NCBI GenBank assembly: GCA_002722705.1
Contig: PBMP01000012.1
Span: forward strand, 1 to 45,682
From: Pseudobdellovibrionaceae bacterium
GTDB lineage: Bacteria; Bdellovibrionota; UBA1018; UBA6935
Reading direction: 5' to 3'
DNA: 45,682 bases
A program made the translations under genes and the position numbers. How positions within the stretch are numbered: position 1 is the stretch's first letter; each line of letters opens with the position of its first letter. The notes beneath the pieces are model-generated. The model saw nothing but the letters and a program-made list of their open reading frames with translations, was not told the origin of the DNA and did no database searches. Below, in pieces: positions 7,762 to 17,557 of the stretch.

Positions 7762-8895
7762 ATGACACAATTTATTCGTAAATTAAATCTTACTGAAGAC
7801 TTAGTAAAAAAAAGCCACTTTCTTTTTGGTCCTCGATCCACTGGAAAAACTTACCTCATTCGTGAACAAATCAAAAACCATAAGGTAATTGACCTTCTAA
7901 ACACTCAACAATGGGCTAGGTATTCAAAACGTCCTAGTCTCCTCTTTGAAGAATCTCAAAATGCGGAAACGATTGTCATAGATGAAATTCAAAAACTCCC
8001 TGAACTTCTCAACGAGGTTCACCGCTGTATTGAAGAAAAAAAAATAAAATTCCTCCTTACTGGAAGCAGTGCTCGAAAGCTCAAACGAGGTCAAGCCAAT
8101 CTCCTCGCAGGAAGGGCTTGGCAAAGAGAAATTTTTCCTCTAGTTTCAGATGAAATTCCAAACTTCAATCTCAATCAATACCTTATAAGAGGCGGACTCC
8201 CACACATCTATCCCTCTATAGACTACGAGTTAGAACTTAGAGCTTATTCCGACCTCTATCTTAAAGAAGAAATTCAAGCTGAAGCCCTCACTCGTAATGT
8301 TTTTTTGTTTTCTCATTTTCTAGAAACGATTGCACTACAAAGTGGAGAAGAACTTTATCTTGAAGGCATTGCAAGTGACAGTGGAGTTAAAGTAGGAACG
8401 GTTCGAAATTATCTAGAAATCCTTGAAGACACATTACTTGGTTTTCGTTTACAACCTTTTCGTTTTACAAAAAAAAGAAAAGCAATTTCTCGATCTAAAT
8501 TTTATCTCTTTGACATTGGAGTTAGAAATTCTCTTATAGGAATAAAAAATATCCCAGAAAAAGGACCCACTTTTGGACAGTCCTTCGAACACTTCATTAT
8601 TCAAGAACTAAGAGCATTTCTTTCATACTCACGAATAAACCACCCTCTTCAATACTGGAGAAGTAAATCAGGATTTGAAGTTGATTGCATCATCAACGAT
8701 ACAGCTATCGAAATCAAATCGAGTGAACTGATTTCAGAAAAACACCTAAAGGGCTTAAAGGCCTTGCGAGAAGAACAGCTTCTTAGAAGATACATCATTG
8801 TTTCTAGAGACGAACACAAAAGATCGATCGATGGTGTTGAAATTATTCCTTGGCAAAACTTCCTTCAGTCCCTATGGAAAGGAGAACTTTTTTAA
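7762..8895 (+). CDS. AAA+ ATPase with DUF4143-type C-terminal half (copy 3)
   Basis: ATP-binding protein of about 377 aa, paralogous to 85-1287. Walker A is GPRSTGKTY, Walker B TIVIDEIQKLPEL, and the sensor-like LTGSSARKLKRG and NLLAGRAWQRE are shared almost word for word with copy 1. The C-terminal EVDCIIND...AIEIKSS fits a PD-(D/E)XK-like fold. I place the start at ATG 7762, which puts the P-loop near residue 23 as in relatives. Starting at GTG 7693 or ATG 7705 would translate straight through a perfect palindrome and promoter-like sequence. There is no Shine-Dalgarno at 7762, so the mRNA is probably leaderless. Function unknown. Confidence 0.83.
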   Translation: MTQFIRKLNLTEDLVKKSHFLFGPRSTGKTYLIREQIKNHKVIDLLNTQQWARYSKRPSLLFEESQNAETIVIDEIQKLPELLNEVHRCIEEKKIKFLLTGSSARKLKRGQANLLAGRAWQREIFPLVSDEIPNFNLNQYLIRGGLPHIYPSIDYELELRAYSDLYLKEEIQAEALTRNVFLFSHFLETIALQSGEELYLEGIASDSGVKVGTVRNYLEILEDTLLGFRLQPFRFTKKRKAISRSKFYLFDIGVRNSLIGIKNIPEKGPTFGQSFEHFIIQELRAFLSYSRINHPLQYWRSKSGFEVDCIINDTAIEIKSSELISEKHLKGLKALREEQLLRRYIIVSRDEHKRSIDGVEIIPWQNFLQSLWKGELF

Positions 8896-8968
8896 TTTTC
8901 CTGAAAAATGGAAACACCTTTATCAAGAGAACAGTTGATGTAAAATGAGATTTAAATATATTTTAATT

Positions 8969-9337
8969 TCATTCACAAACAAGATTTTTAATTTTGAATT
9001 TATTTTTATGAATAGCCTTTTTTATATATTTTCCAGTACAAAATTCATCGCTTCTTTGAAATTGAACATCGGCTTCAACCCTTAGTCCTGATTGGGTACA
9101 GTCTAACTCACAAGCAAGGATAAAATTTCCCTTTTTCTCTGCTACGGAAGCTCCGAGCATTTGAAAAAGCGGTATAAACATCCATTTTTCTCTAATATTT
9201 GAAATTTGAATCGAGTCCTCCAGAGCATTGTATTTTTCTCGTATATCAAGAAAGATTCCTCTGTCAGTAGGCATGCATTCACAAGCATTAGCGAAAATTG
9301 AAAACGTAAGTAAAAAACCAATAGCAACAGACTTCAT
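8969..9337 (-). CDS. Small secreted cysteine-rich protein, unknown function
   Basis: 122-aa protein I do not recognise. A signal peptide MKSVAIGFLLTFSIFANA ends just before Cys19, so it is either a lipoprotein with an atypical lipobox (ANAC) or a secreted protein. Six cysteines (C19, C21, the ACELDC pair, EFC, and the penultimate residue) suggest disulfides in the periplasm or outside the cell. It lies downstream of secF with its own short upstream gap and is convergent with the third AAA+ ATPase gene. Confidence 0.65.
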   Translation of the reverse strand: MKSVAIGFLLTFSIFANACECMPTDRGIFLDIREKYNALEDSIQISNIREKWMFIPLFQMLGASVAEKKGNFILACELDCTQSGLRVEADVQFQRSDEFCTGKYIKKAIHKNKFKIKNLVCE

Positions 9338-9373
9338 GAAGACTCCTATACTACAGTCATTTAAAAATTATAA

Positions 9374-9394
9374 TCTTAATGAAAAAACTTAAGA
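9374..9394 (-). terminator. Weak candidate terminator after secF
   Basis: TCTTAA/TTAAGA (6 bp, 9-nt loop) lies just after the secF stop, followed on the minus strand by the T-rich TTATAATTTTTAA. The AT-only stem makes this marginal. Confidence 0.25.
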
Positions 9395-9398
9395 AAGC

Positions 9399-10373
9399 CT
9401 ACATGCCAGGATTTGAGCGAACTTCGTATCTTCTTTTCTTTTTCTTCTTCCCAGAGCGTTTCACTGCATCTTCACGGCCCTTACGATACTCAGTAATCAC
9501 AATAATTAGAGAACTTGCAATAAACACAGATGAATAGGTTCCAATGACAACCCCACACATCAAGGTAAAGGCAAAGTTCTCAATCACTGTTCCACCAAAA
9601 AAGAAAAGCGAAGCAACCACAAAGAAAGTGGTTAAGGAGGTAAGTATGGTCCTTCCCAAGGTTTCGTTGATCGCTCGATTAACTGCTTGAGAAATCGACA
9701 ATTGCGGATGCATTTGCGTTGTTTCCCGAACTCGGTCGAAGACCACAACTGTATCGTTATTTGAGTAACCAATAAGAGCTAAAACAGCGGCCAAAATAGT
9801 CAAATCAAACTGTTTTCCGGTAAGGACAAAAATCCCTAAAACAATCATTGCATCATGAAACAATGCCAAAACTGCACCTGGTGCGTACCTAGAATCAAAA
9901 CGAACAGCAACGTAAATAAGAATGACGAACAAGGCATAAAACATCGCAAGAAGACCATTTCTCTTTAACGTACTTCCTGCTGCGGGCCCCACAACGTCTA
10001 CACGAAGAAGGCTATAGTTTCCATCTCCAGCTTTTGTCTTTAGTGCACCTTCAACTTTTTGAGAAACTGCGTTGAGAGAAGCTGCGTCTCCTTGGACTCG
10101 AACTAAAAATTCTCCAACCTGCTCACCAACGGTGACCACTTTTGCATTTTTAATTCCAGCATCTTCTAAGGTTTTCCGAAGAACACCTGTACTCCACTCC
10201 GTAGGAACCTTGACATGAACCTCTGCTCCCCCGGTAAAATCGATACCAAAATTCAAACCTTTAGTAAAAAGAAGAACAATTGAGGCAATGACAGCAAGTG
10301 TACTCAACCCCAGCCAGACCTTTCTTTTTCCAACAAAATCAAAATTAGTTCCTGGACGAATTATATGAAACAT
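9399..10373 (-). CDS. secF: Protein translocase subunit SecF
   Basis: SecF joins SecD and YajC in the inner-membrane complex that uses the proton motive force to help SecYEG translocation. The 324-aa sequence has the first transmembrane segment after FVGKRKVWLGLS, the conserved FGIDFTGGAEV at the start of the periplasmic domain, and the five-helix RND block with ALIGYSNNDTVVVFDRVRE. A basic C-terminal tail (about 300-320, GKKKKKRR) is longer than usual. It lies 18 nt downstream of secD in the classical order tgt-yajC-secD-secF. Confidence 0.97.
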   Translation of the reverse strand: MFHIIRPGTNFDFVGKRKVWLGLSTLAVIASIVLLFTKGLNFGIDFTGGAEVHVKVPTEWSTGVLRKTLEDAGIKNAKVVTVGEQVGEFLVRVQGDAASLNAVSQKVEGALKTKAGDGNYSLLRVDVVGPAAGSTLKRNGLLAMFYALFVILIYVAVRFDSRYAPGAVLALFHDAMIVLGIFVLTGKQFDLTILAAVLALIGYSNNDTVVVFDRVRETTQMHPQLSISQAVNRAINETLGRTILTSLTTFFVVASLFFFGGTVIENFAFTLMCGVVIGTYSSVFIASSLIIVITEYRKGREDAVKRSGKKKKKRRYEVRSNPGM

Positions 10374-10391
10374 TTTTAAAGCTCCTTGGGC

Positions 10392-12113
10392 TTATATACT
10401 CAGTACTTTTGCACCTTTATTTTCTAATCTTCTCATGTACAGCTGAAACATCATTTTACAGAAGAAAATCGCTGTAAAAAGAGTAGTTACAATTCCAATG
10501 AGCATAGTCACTGCGAATCCTTTAATCGGACCTGTTCCATAAGTCATTAAAACAATTGCGGCTGCAGCATTGGTAACGTTCGCATCAATAATCGTTCTAA
10601 ATGCTTTCTGAAAACCCGCCTCAATCGCACTGAGTATCGTTTTTCCAGAACGAAGTTCCTCTCGAATTCTTTCATAAATGACAACATTGGAATCAACCGC
10701 AATCCCCACTGTCAACGCAATTCCTGCAATCCCTGGTAGGGTTAAAGTCGCTTCAAATCCAACAAGAATAGCAAGAACCATCGCAACATTAAGAACCAAA
10801 GAAAGAGCAGCAATCATTCCACTGACTCGGTAATAGATCATGATAAAGAAGAAGATCGCAAGCGCTCCCATCAAACTTGCAAACGTCGATTTTTCAATAG
10901 AATCTTGCCCCAGGGTAGGTCCGACTACTCGTTGCTCTAAAAATTCAAGTTGAGCAGGAAGAGCTCCTGCCTTTAAGACAATTGCAATATCTTTGGCTTC
11001 TTTAATTAAATCATTTCCGTTTCCAGAACCCAAAGTGATTTGTCCGCGACCACCAGGAATCCTTCCTTGAATCACGGGGGCAGTATGAACAATATTATCA
11101 AGAACAATAGCAAGTCTCTTTTCAATATTCTCTGAAGTTAATTTCTCAAAAAGATTCGCTCCACGAGGATTTAGCTCAAAAGAAACAACTGGAGTTCTTT
11201 TTTCTTGATCAAAGGTCACACTCGCATCTTGAAGATCTTCACCAGTGACTTCTGTCTTATCAAAAAGAAGATAAGGAATTCTTCGAACGATTTTTCCATC
11301 AATTCCTGTTTCACGAGAAAAAGATAAAACCCGTCCTTCTTTGATTTTTCCTTTTGCTTTTTGATTAATCAACCTCACATAGTCAGAAAAACGATCCCCA
11401 TCTTTAAATTCGATTTTATTTTCTTTCTCAATATCTGCAACTAATTGAGCTACTTCAGATGGGCTCATTGACTCATCATCAACAATTTTAAACTCTAATT
11501 TAGCAGTTCGACCAATCAACGCTTTTGCTCGATCCACTTCTCGAACACCTGGAAGCTCAACGACTACCCGGTCCAATCCTTGACTAGTAATTTGAGGCTC
11601 AGTCACCCCAAATTCATCAATTCGATTTCGGATGACTTCAATACTTTGATTAATCGTTTGTTCCCGAATATCCGAGCGATAACTTCTTGCAAGACCAAAT
11701 CCAAGCGCCCCATTTTCTTCTCGAGCCAATCTCAAATTCGGATACTCATCTTTAGCAAGCTTATAAATCGCCTCTCGATCAGATGCATTTATTTTTAAGA
11801 GAAAAAGAGGATCATCTCCCTCATCACCAATTTCCATCGCCGAAGGTTCCAAAAGGTGAATCCCTTTTTCCTCAAGTCGTCTTTCAAAACTTGATTTTCT
11901 TCGTTCTACAACTTCTTTGTAAACTTGCTTAAAATCGACACCGAGGACCATATAAAGTCCTCCCTGTAAATCAAGGCCAAGATTAATCTTCTCTTTGATT
12001 GGGAATTTTGTTTTTTCGACATCCATCCCCGTAAGAGTCGGATAGATATACATCCCAGACAAAGTAACTACACCTAATAAGAGGAGAAACTTTCCCCACC
12101 ATGCTCGACCCAT
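10392..12113 (-). CDS. secD: Protein translocase subunit SecD
   Basis: Inner-membrane RND-type partner of SecF, 573 aa. It has an N-terminal transmembrane segment, the signature GLDLQGGLYMVLGVD (about residue 46), a large periplasmic domain containing SIEVIRNRIDEFGVTEP and VELPGV, and a C-terminal six-helix block with LTVGIAVDSNVVIYERIREE. Length and motif order are those of standard SecD. The gene starts 10 nt after yajC and is followed closely by secF, so all are likely one transcript. Confidence 0.97.
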   Translation of the reverse strand: MGRAWWGKFLLLLGVVTLSGMYIYPTLTGMDVEKTKFPIKEKINLGLDLQGGLYMVLGVDFKQVYKEVVERRKSSFERRLEEKGIHLLEPSAMEIGDEGDDPLFLLKINASDREAIYKLAKDEYPNLRLAREENGALGFGLARSYRSDIREQTINQSIEVIRNRIDEFGVTEPQITSQGLDRVVVELPGVREVDRAKALIGRTAKLEFKIVDDESMSPSEVAQLVADIEKENKIEFKDGDRFSDYVRLINQKAKGKIKEGRVLSFSRETGIDGKIVRRIPYLLFDKTEVTGEDLQDASVTFDQEKRTPVVSFELNPRGANLFEKLTSENIEKRLAIVLDNIVHTAPVIQGRIPGGRGQITLGSGNGNDLIKEAKDIAIVLKAGALPAQLEFLEQRVVGPTLGQDSIEKSTFASLMGALAIFFFIMIYYRVSGMIAALSLVLNVAMVLAILVGFEATLTLPGIAGIALTVGIAVDSNVVIYERIREELRSGKTILSAIEAGFQKAFRTIIDANVTNAAAAIVLMTYGTGPIKGFAVTMLIGIVTTLFTAIFFCKMMFQLYMRRLENKGAKVLSI

Positions 12114-12123
12114 GAACGACTCC

Positions 12124-13678
<1,555 letters not shown>

Positions 13679-13728
13679 TTATTCAAAACCCCTTCTCTAT
13701 CGAATTTCATCCTCTGATTGCAACCTCT

Positions 13729-14415
13729 TTAGTAAACTAAAAATGGGTTTTCTCGTTTTTCAATGCCAATTATGGTATCTGGGCCGTGTCCCGGGCACAC
13801 TCGAGTGTCTCCATCTAAACTTAAAATCCGGTCACGAATCGATTTCATCATTTGCTCTTCAGAAGCTCCCCAAAGATCTGTTCTTCCTACACTTTGTTTA
13901 AATAATGTATCTCCTGATAAAAGAGTTTCAGAAACACCAAGATCACTATCTTCATGGAGTCTTAAACAAACACTTCCCGGACTATGTCCAGGAGTATGAA
14001 TAACTTCAATTTTTAATTCTCCACACTTGATGATCTCTTCGTGTTCAAAATATTGGTTCACCTCAGGAGCATCCTTCAAATGAGGAATTCCAAATAATTC
14101 TCTTTGCATTTTTAATTGCTGATACAAAGGTAAATCATCTTGATGCAAAAGAACAATTGGCGCTGTCTTTTGTCGGTTCATCAGAGCTTCTCTTAAGTCT
14201 GCAGTTGCTCCGATGTGGTCCAAATGAGCATGTGTATGAAAAAGGCCTTGGACATGGATAGAGTCACCTAATTCATCTGCGGCATCATCAATCATCTTTA
14301 AGAGCTCGTCTACTTGATCTCCAGGATCTACTACAAAAGCATTTTTAGTTTTTGGACAAATAAAAAGTCGACAATTACACTGAAAGGGACCAACTACTCT
14401 TAACTTTTCAATCAT
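13729..14415 (-). CDS. Metallo-beta-lactamase-fold hydrolase (glyoxalase II-like)
   Basis: 228-aa binuclear-metal hydrolase. The metal motif THAHLDH (residues 61-67), TPGHSPGSVCL, LLSGDTLF and the final CPGHGPDT are all present. Family members hydrolyse thioesters such as S-lactoylglutathione or act on other small esters; the exact substrate cannot be read from the sequence. It sits between queA (6 nt upstream) and tgt (59 nt downstream) and is likely co-transcribed with them, although no role in queuosine synthesis is established. Confidence 0.9.
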   Translation of the reverse strand: MIEKLRVVGPFQCNCRLFICPKTKNAFVVDPGDQVDELLKMIDDAADELGDSIHVQGLFHTHAHLDHIGATADLREALMNRQKTAPIVLLHQDDLPLYQQLKMQRELFGIPHLKDAPEVNQYFEHEEIIKCGELKIEVIHTPGHSPGSVCLRLHEDSDLGVSETLLSGDTLFKQSVGRTDLWGASEEQMMKSIRDRILSLDGDTRVCPGHGPDTIIGIEKRENPFLVY

Positions 14416-14421
14416 GGTTAC

Positions 14422-15468
14422 TCACAAAATTAACATGGCGTCGCCATAGCTATAAAACCGATACCGTTGTTTAATTGCTTCCTGATAAGCACTCATAATT
14501 AAGTCATATCCCGCAAAAGCAGAAACTAACATCAATAAAGTCGACTCTGGTAAATGAAAATTAGTAATCAAACCATCAACAACTCGAAACTCATGCCCAC
14601 CTGGGTAAATAAAAATATCAGTATCTCCTTCATCCGCACAAAGCGTTTTATTTTTTTCAAAAGAAGACTCTAATGTTCGAACACTTGTTGTCCCTACTGC
14701 AATTATTTTTTTATTTTGCTTTTTACTCTCTAAGATTGAATCTGCTGTTTTCTGAGAAAGAAAATAGCGTTCTGAATGCATGACATGATCTTTAATTGAG
14801 TCCACCTGAACTGGCTTAAATGTCCCAACCCCTACGTGTAAGGTCACCTCTTCCCAATTTATTTTTTTCTGTCTTAATTTTTGATGAAGCTCATGAGTAA
14901 AATGCAGTCCTGCAGTCGGAGCCGCAGCCGATCCGATCTTTTTTGCATATACTGTTTGATACCGATCTTCATCAGAATCTTCCGTCCTACGGTTCATGTA
15001 AGGAGGAAGAGGAAGCTCTCCCCACCCTAAAGGCGATTCGCTCCACCGGACTTCTAAGGTTCCCGTATGGGGATCTCGAAGAGAAATCACCTCTGCATCT
15101 ATTGTTTTTTTGTCTTTTTCTATTTGAAATAAAAAACCAGGACGGATTTTCGCAGAAGACTTCATCATACATTCCCAGGTCCCCTTTTCTTTCTCATTCA
15201 GTAGAAGACACTCAACCTTCCCTCCACGCTCACCGTTCAAAATCCGATAACCAAAAAGCCGCGCTTTCATCACTTTAGAATTATTCGCTACCAATAAATC
15301 TCCTTCTTCCAAGAGTTCTGGCAACTCTGAAAAAAGATGATGTGACCAGACCTTTTTTTTTCGATCAATCACCAGTAAACGAGAATTGTCTCTTTTTTCT
15401 AAGGGATACCGAGCAATCAGTTCATCCGGTAATGAAAATGAATAATCTGAGGTTCGAGATAAAAACAT
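14422..15468 (-). CDS. queA: S-adenosylmethionine:tRNA ribosyltransferase-isomerase QueA
   Basis: Transfers and isomerises the ribosyl part of SAM onto preQ1-tRNA to give epoxyqueuosine. The 348-aa sequence starts with the typical SDYSFSLPDELIARYPLEKRD, followed by LLVANNSKVMKARL, GSAAAPTAGLHFT, VTLHVGVGTFKPV, ESTLLMLVSAFAG and YRFYSYGDAMLIL. I use the ATG at 15466-15468. A TTG at 15528 would add 20 residues read through the end of the upstream glycosylase gene and absent from the family. The ATG sits in a small perfect hairpin and no Shine-Dalgarno is seen. Confidence 0.96.
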   Translation of the reverse strand: MFLSRTSDYSFSLPDELIARYPLEKRDNSRLLVIDRKKKVWSHHLFSELPELLEEGDLLVANNSKVMKARLFGYRILNGERGGKVECLLLNEKEKGTWECMMKSSAKIRPGFLFQIEKDKKTIDAEVISLRDPHTGTLEVRWSESPLGWGELPLPPYMNRRTEDSDEDRYQTVYAKKIGSAAAPTAGLHFTHELHQKLRQKKINWEEVTLHVGVGTFKPVQVDSIKDHVMHSERYFLSQKTADSILESKKQNKKIIAVGTTSVRTLESSFEKNKTLCADEGDTDIFIYPGGHEFRVVDGLITNFHLPESTLLMLVSAFAGYDLIMSAYQEAIKQRYRFYSYGDAMLIL

Positions 15469-15479
15469 CGAAACGATGT
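15465..15479 (-). promoter_or_regulatory. Hairpin covering the queA start codon
   Basis: On the minus strand ACATCG-TTT-CGATGT is a perfect 6-bp stem with a 3-nt loop, and the queA ATG lies in its 3' arm. It may reduce initiation unless ribosomes from the overlapping upstream gene open it. A stem this short can occur by chance. Confidence 0.3.
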
Positions 15480-15500
15480 AACATAAAAGGTCAAAGAATG

Positions 15501-16127
15501 CTAAGTCTCTAAAATTTTCTGAACCCACTGCAAGTCTTTCCAGGCTTCCTTTTTCGCAGAGGGGTTTCTTAAAAGATAAGAGGGATCAAACGTAGGAAGA
15601 ATATTCCACTCTTCCCAAACATGAAGGCGTCCTCTCATTTGAGAAATTGGTAAAGTTGTATTTAACAAACTTTGGGTTGGAAAACTCCCTAAGGTTAAAA
15701 TCACCTTAGGTTGAACAATTCTCAAAGCTCTCAATAAAAAAGAACGACACTGAAGTACTTCGTCTCCATTTGGTTTTCGTTCCATAGGAGGAGCACATTT
15801 CACCAATGTCGTCATAAAAACAGTCGTTCGATTTTGCCCAATCGCGGCCAGCATTTTATCTAAAAGAGCACCGGCTTCTCCCTGAAAAGGAACACCCTCT
15901 TGGTCTTCAACAGCTCCAGGGGCATCTCCAATGAGAAACAAGTCTGCATGTTCTGCTCCCACTCCATGAACAATACGCGAACGAAACTCATGCAAAGAAC
16001 ATTGATGACAAGATTCCATTTCTTTTCGAAGCTGAAAAAAAGAATCTAAAGGACGAGTGTCTTTCAATTCACTCTTCTTTGTCCCCATTACAATTGCATC
16101 TTCAGGTAAAAAACCTTCCCAACTCAA
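15501..16127 (-). CDS. Uracil-DNA glycosylase, family 4-like
   Basis: 208-aa member of the iron-sulfur uracil-DNA glycosylase family, which removes uracil from DNA. Four cysteines (C40, C43, C111, C127) have the spacing of the 4Fe-4S cluster. Motif A reads GDAPGAVEDQEGVPFQGEAG and the third motif TFDPSYLLRNP. The last normally begins with His (HPAYLLR), and here Asp181 replaces it. The TTG start at 16127 is supported by GGGAG 6 nt upstream. Its 3' end lies 33 nt from the queA ATG, and it is probably the first gene of the queA-tgt-sec operon. Confidence 0.88.
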   Translation of the reverse strand: MSWEGFLPEDAIVMGTKKSELKDTRPLDSFFQLRKEMESCHQCSLHEFRSRIVHGVGAEHADLFLIGDAPGAVEDQEGVPFQGEAGALLDKMLAAIGQNRTTVFMTTLVKCAPPMERKPNGDEVLQCRSFLLRALRIVQPKVILTLGSFPTQSLLNTTLPISQMRGRLHVWEEWNILPTFDPSYLLRNPSAKKEAWKDLQWVQKILET

Positions 16128-16165
16128 AGCAAACTCCCAGTTAAATTAAAAATATTCTCCGAGCC

Positions 16166-16194
16166 ACTATGAATGAAAGAGAACTATCTGTAAA
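16166..16194 (-). promoter_or_regulatory. Candidate promoter of the glycosylase-queA-tgt-sec operon
   Basis: On the minus strand TTTACA (plus 16189-16194), 17-nt spacer, CATAGT (4/6 match to TATAAT). The predicted start lies about 30 nt before the glycosylase TTG, leaving room for its GGGAG ribosome binding site. Confidence 0.4.
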
Positions 16195-16271
16195 CCAAGA
16201 GATCATTATTTCTAAAGAGGATCAACTTCTCGCTCATTAGAAGCTTTAACTCTGACTTTTTAAGACAATTA

Positions 16272-16502
16272 CTATTGAAGAGGATGTAAAACTTTTCTAA
16301 TTCGAATTCCACATTCAGGACACTTGACATGTTCCTGAGTCGTATTCTGACTAAAGTCAGTAAAGTGATTAAAACTTAAATGAGACGCACAAATGGGACA
16401 TCGATGATATTTCTCTAAAACCTCATGAGGCTCCCCGGTAAACTGTCCCATTACTTCTGAAATTTCTATCAAATCTAATGACGGCATTTTTTCGCTGTCC
16501 AT
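16272..16502 (-). CDS. Small zinc-ribbon-like protein, unknown function
   Basis: 76-aa protein with two CxxC pairs, CPIC (C35, C38) and CPEC (C61, C64), 22 residues apart, expected to bind one zinc. The family is not recognised. The ATG at 16500-16502 is chosen because GGGGAG lies 7 nt upstream; a TTG at 16517 lacks a Shine-Dalgarno. That ribosome binding site can pair with a sequence about 95 nt upstream in the leader (see 16506-16611), so expression may be controlled at translation. Confidence 0.65.
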   Translation of the reverse strand: MDSEKMPSLDLIEISEVMGQFTGEPHEVLEKYHRCPICASHLSFNHFTDFSQNTTQEHVKCPECGIRIRKVLHPLQ

Positions 16503-16505
16503 AGC

Positions 16506-16611
16506 AAATCTCCCCAAATTTTTCTCAATTCAACAAATGCCAAATACTCGTTGAAGAGAATCCTTTCCTCAGGGCTGTCCCCTGACCTTATTCCTTTCGG
16601 TGGAGAGATTT
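16506..16611 (-). promoter_or_regulatory. Structured 5' leader with an anti-Shine-Dalgarno stem (candidate riboregulator)
   Basis: In the minus-strand RNA three stems can form. P1: AAATCTCTCC (plus 16602-16611) pairs with GGGGAGATTT (16506-16515), 10 bp with one G-U, and contains the ribosome binding site. P2: TCAGGG/CCCTGA (16569-16585) with a 5-nt loop. P3: TTCTCTTCAAC (16550-16560) pairs with GTTGAA plus GAGAA (16522-16534), 11 bp with a 2-nt bulge. Linkers contain AAAGGA twice. Five GGA triplets lie in about 110 nt, one in the Shine-Dalgarno, which recalls CsrA-controlled leaders. No known riboswitch class is recognised. Confidence 0.5.
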
Positions 16612-16729
16612 TGTTTCTAAATGGAAAAGATCTGCCTAGTGAAACAAGTAAATGATAACTTATGATACCATTTCAAATAAAATCAAGTAGTTACAGCCAT
16701 ATCTCAGTTTTTAATCAATCTATGTAAAA

Positions 16730-17542
16730 TCAAATTTGAAAGAAATCTAAACTAAAACATCTGACCGTTTCATCTGGAGATTCCTTAATTACGTTTTTAA
16801 TTTCTTTAATGGTCTGAGTGAGTTTTTCTCTTATTTTTTCGACGTCATATTGAGAAAGAGACACCACTGAGGAGTAATGAAGTCCTGTTTTATTTTTTTT
16901 CTCTAACTCGTTGACCGCTCTTAACCGCCAATTTGTATGATGCTGAAAAATAAGAGGAGAATCTGCAGAAAGATGAATGCTTTTCTTTGTCACTGAATAT
17001 CCAATTTGATTCTTTTTTATTAAACCGGTTTCTTCTAAAAATTGAAGACACTGGTCTACTCTTTCAATAGGAAGCCCTAAATAGCGAGAAAGGGACTCTC
17101 TTCCATTTAAATCAGGAAGGGAACAAAGAACATGAATCGCAACTTGAACCCACGAGCTATAGTAGATTGCCTGTTGCTCTATGCTCAGTTCTTTTTTTAA
17201 ATTCAATTGTTTCCCGACATTAAAACGCTGAGCCCTCAACACAGAAAGTTCATCTTGATAAAATTTTTTTAATGAAGTGGTACTTGCGCGATCTAAGTGA
17301 ACGAGTAGAAGAAAATATTTTCGCTCAAGTGACGTCAGTTCTAAAAGAAAAGATAACTCAAATGCTTGCTCAGGACTTAGATTTGCCGATCCATTAAGAA
17401 CCTGAGAAATATAGGTGGGTTGTACTTTTAGAAAATGAGCCCATTTTGCTCTCACACCTCTTCCGTTATTTTTTTTTGATTTTATATAGTTATGAAGAAA
17501 CTCTCGATAATCTTGAAAAGTAAAAAGACTTTGCATTTCCAT
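16730..17542 (-). CDS. TIGR02147-family regulator
   Basis: 270-aa protein with the typical N-terminus LFTFQDYREFLHNYIKSKK, a helix-turn-helix-like segment (about residues 33-75, VQPTYISQVLNGSANLSPEQAFEL) and the long helical body LDRASTTSLKKFYQDEL. A winged-helix-like ESLSRYLGLPIERVDQCLQFLEETGLI lies near the middle. The family is described mainly from Bdellovibrionota and Fibrobacteres and its role is unproven, though the architecture is that of a transcriptional regulator. It is divergent from the secreted protein at 17645 and likely regulates it or itself. A dyad covers its start codon. Confidence 0.88.
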   Translation of the reverse strand: MEMQSLFTFQDYREFLHNYIKSKKNNGRGVRAKWAHFLKVQPTYISQVLNGSANLSPEQAFELSFLLELTSLERKYFLLLVHLDRASTTSLKKFYQDELSVLRAQRFNVGKQLNLKKELSIEQQAIYYSSWVQVAIHVLCSLPDLNGRESLSRYLGLPIERVDQCLQFLEETGLIKKNQIGYSVTKKSIHLSADSPLIFQHHTNWRLRAVNELEKKNKTGLHYSSVVSLSQYDVEKIREKLTQTIKEIKNVIKESPDETVRCFSLDFFQI

Positions 17543-17557
17543 AGTGAAGCATCACTA
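17542..17557. promoter_or_regulatory. Short dyad at the start of the TIGR02147 gene
   Basis: TAGTGA-AGCA-TCACTA, a perfect 6-bp dyad with a 4-nt spacer, begins at the first base of the regulator's start codon and extends into the divergent intergenic region. It may be an autoregulatory operator; short dyads also arise by chance. Confidence 0.3.

Noticed and set aside
16171..16242. 23-codon plus-strand frame starting MNEREL between the glycosylase and zinc-ribbon genes
   Set aside because: No Shine-Dalgarno, antisense to the predicted operon promoter, and too short to support.
16502..16612. Hammerhead-ribozyme-like core (CUGANGA and GAAA both occur in the leader)
   Set aside because: CTGA belongs to the P2 stem and the strands between the core motifs do not pair in hammerhead order.
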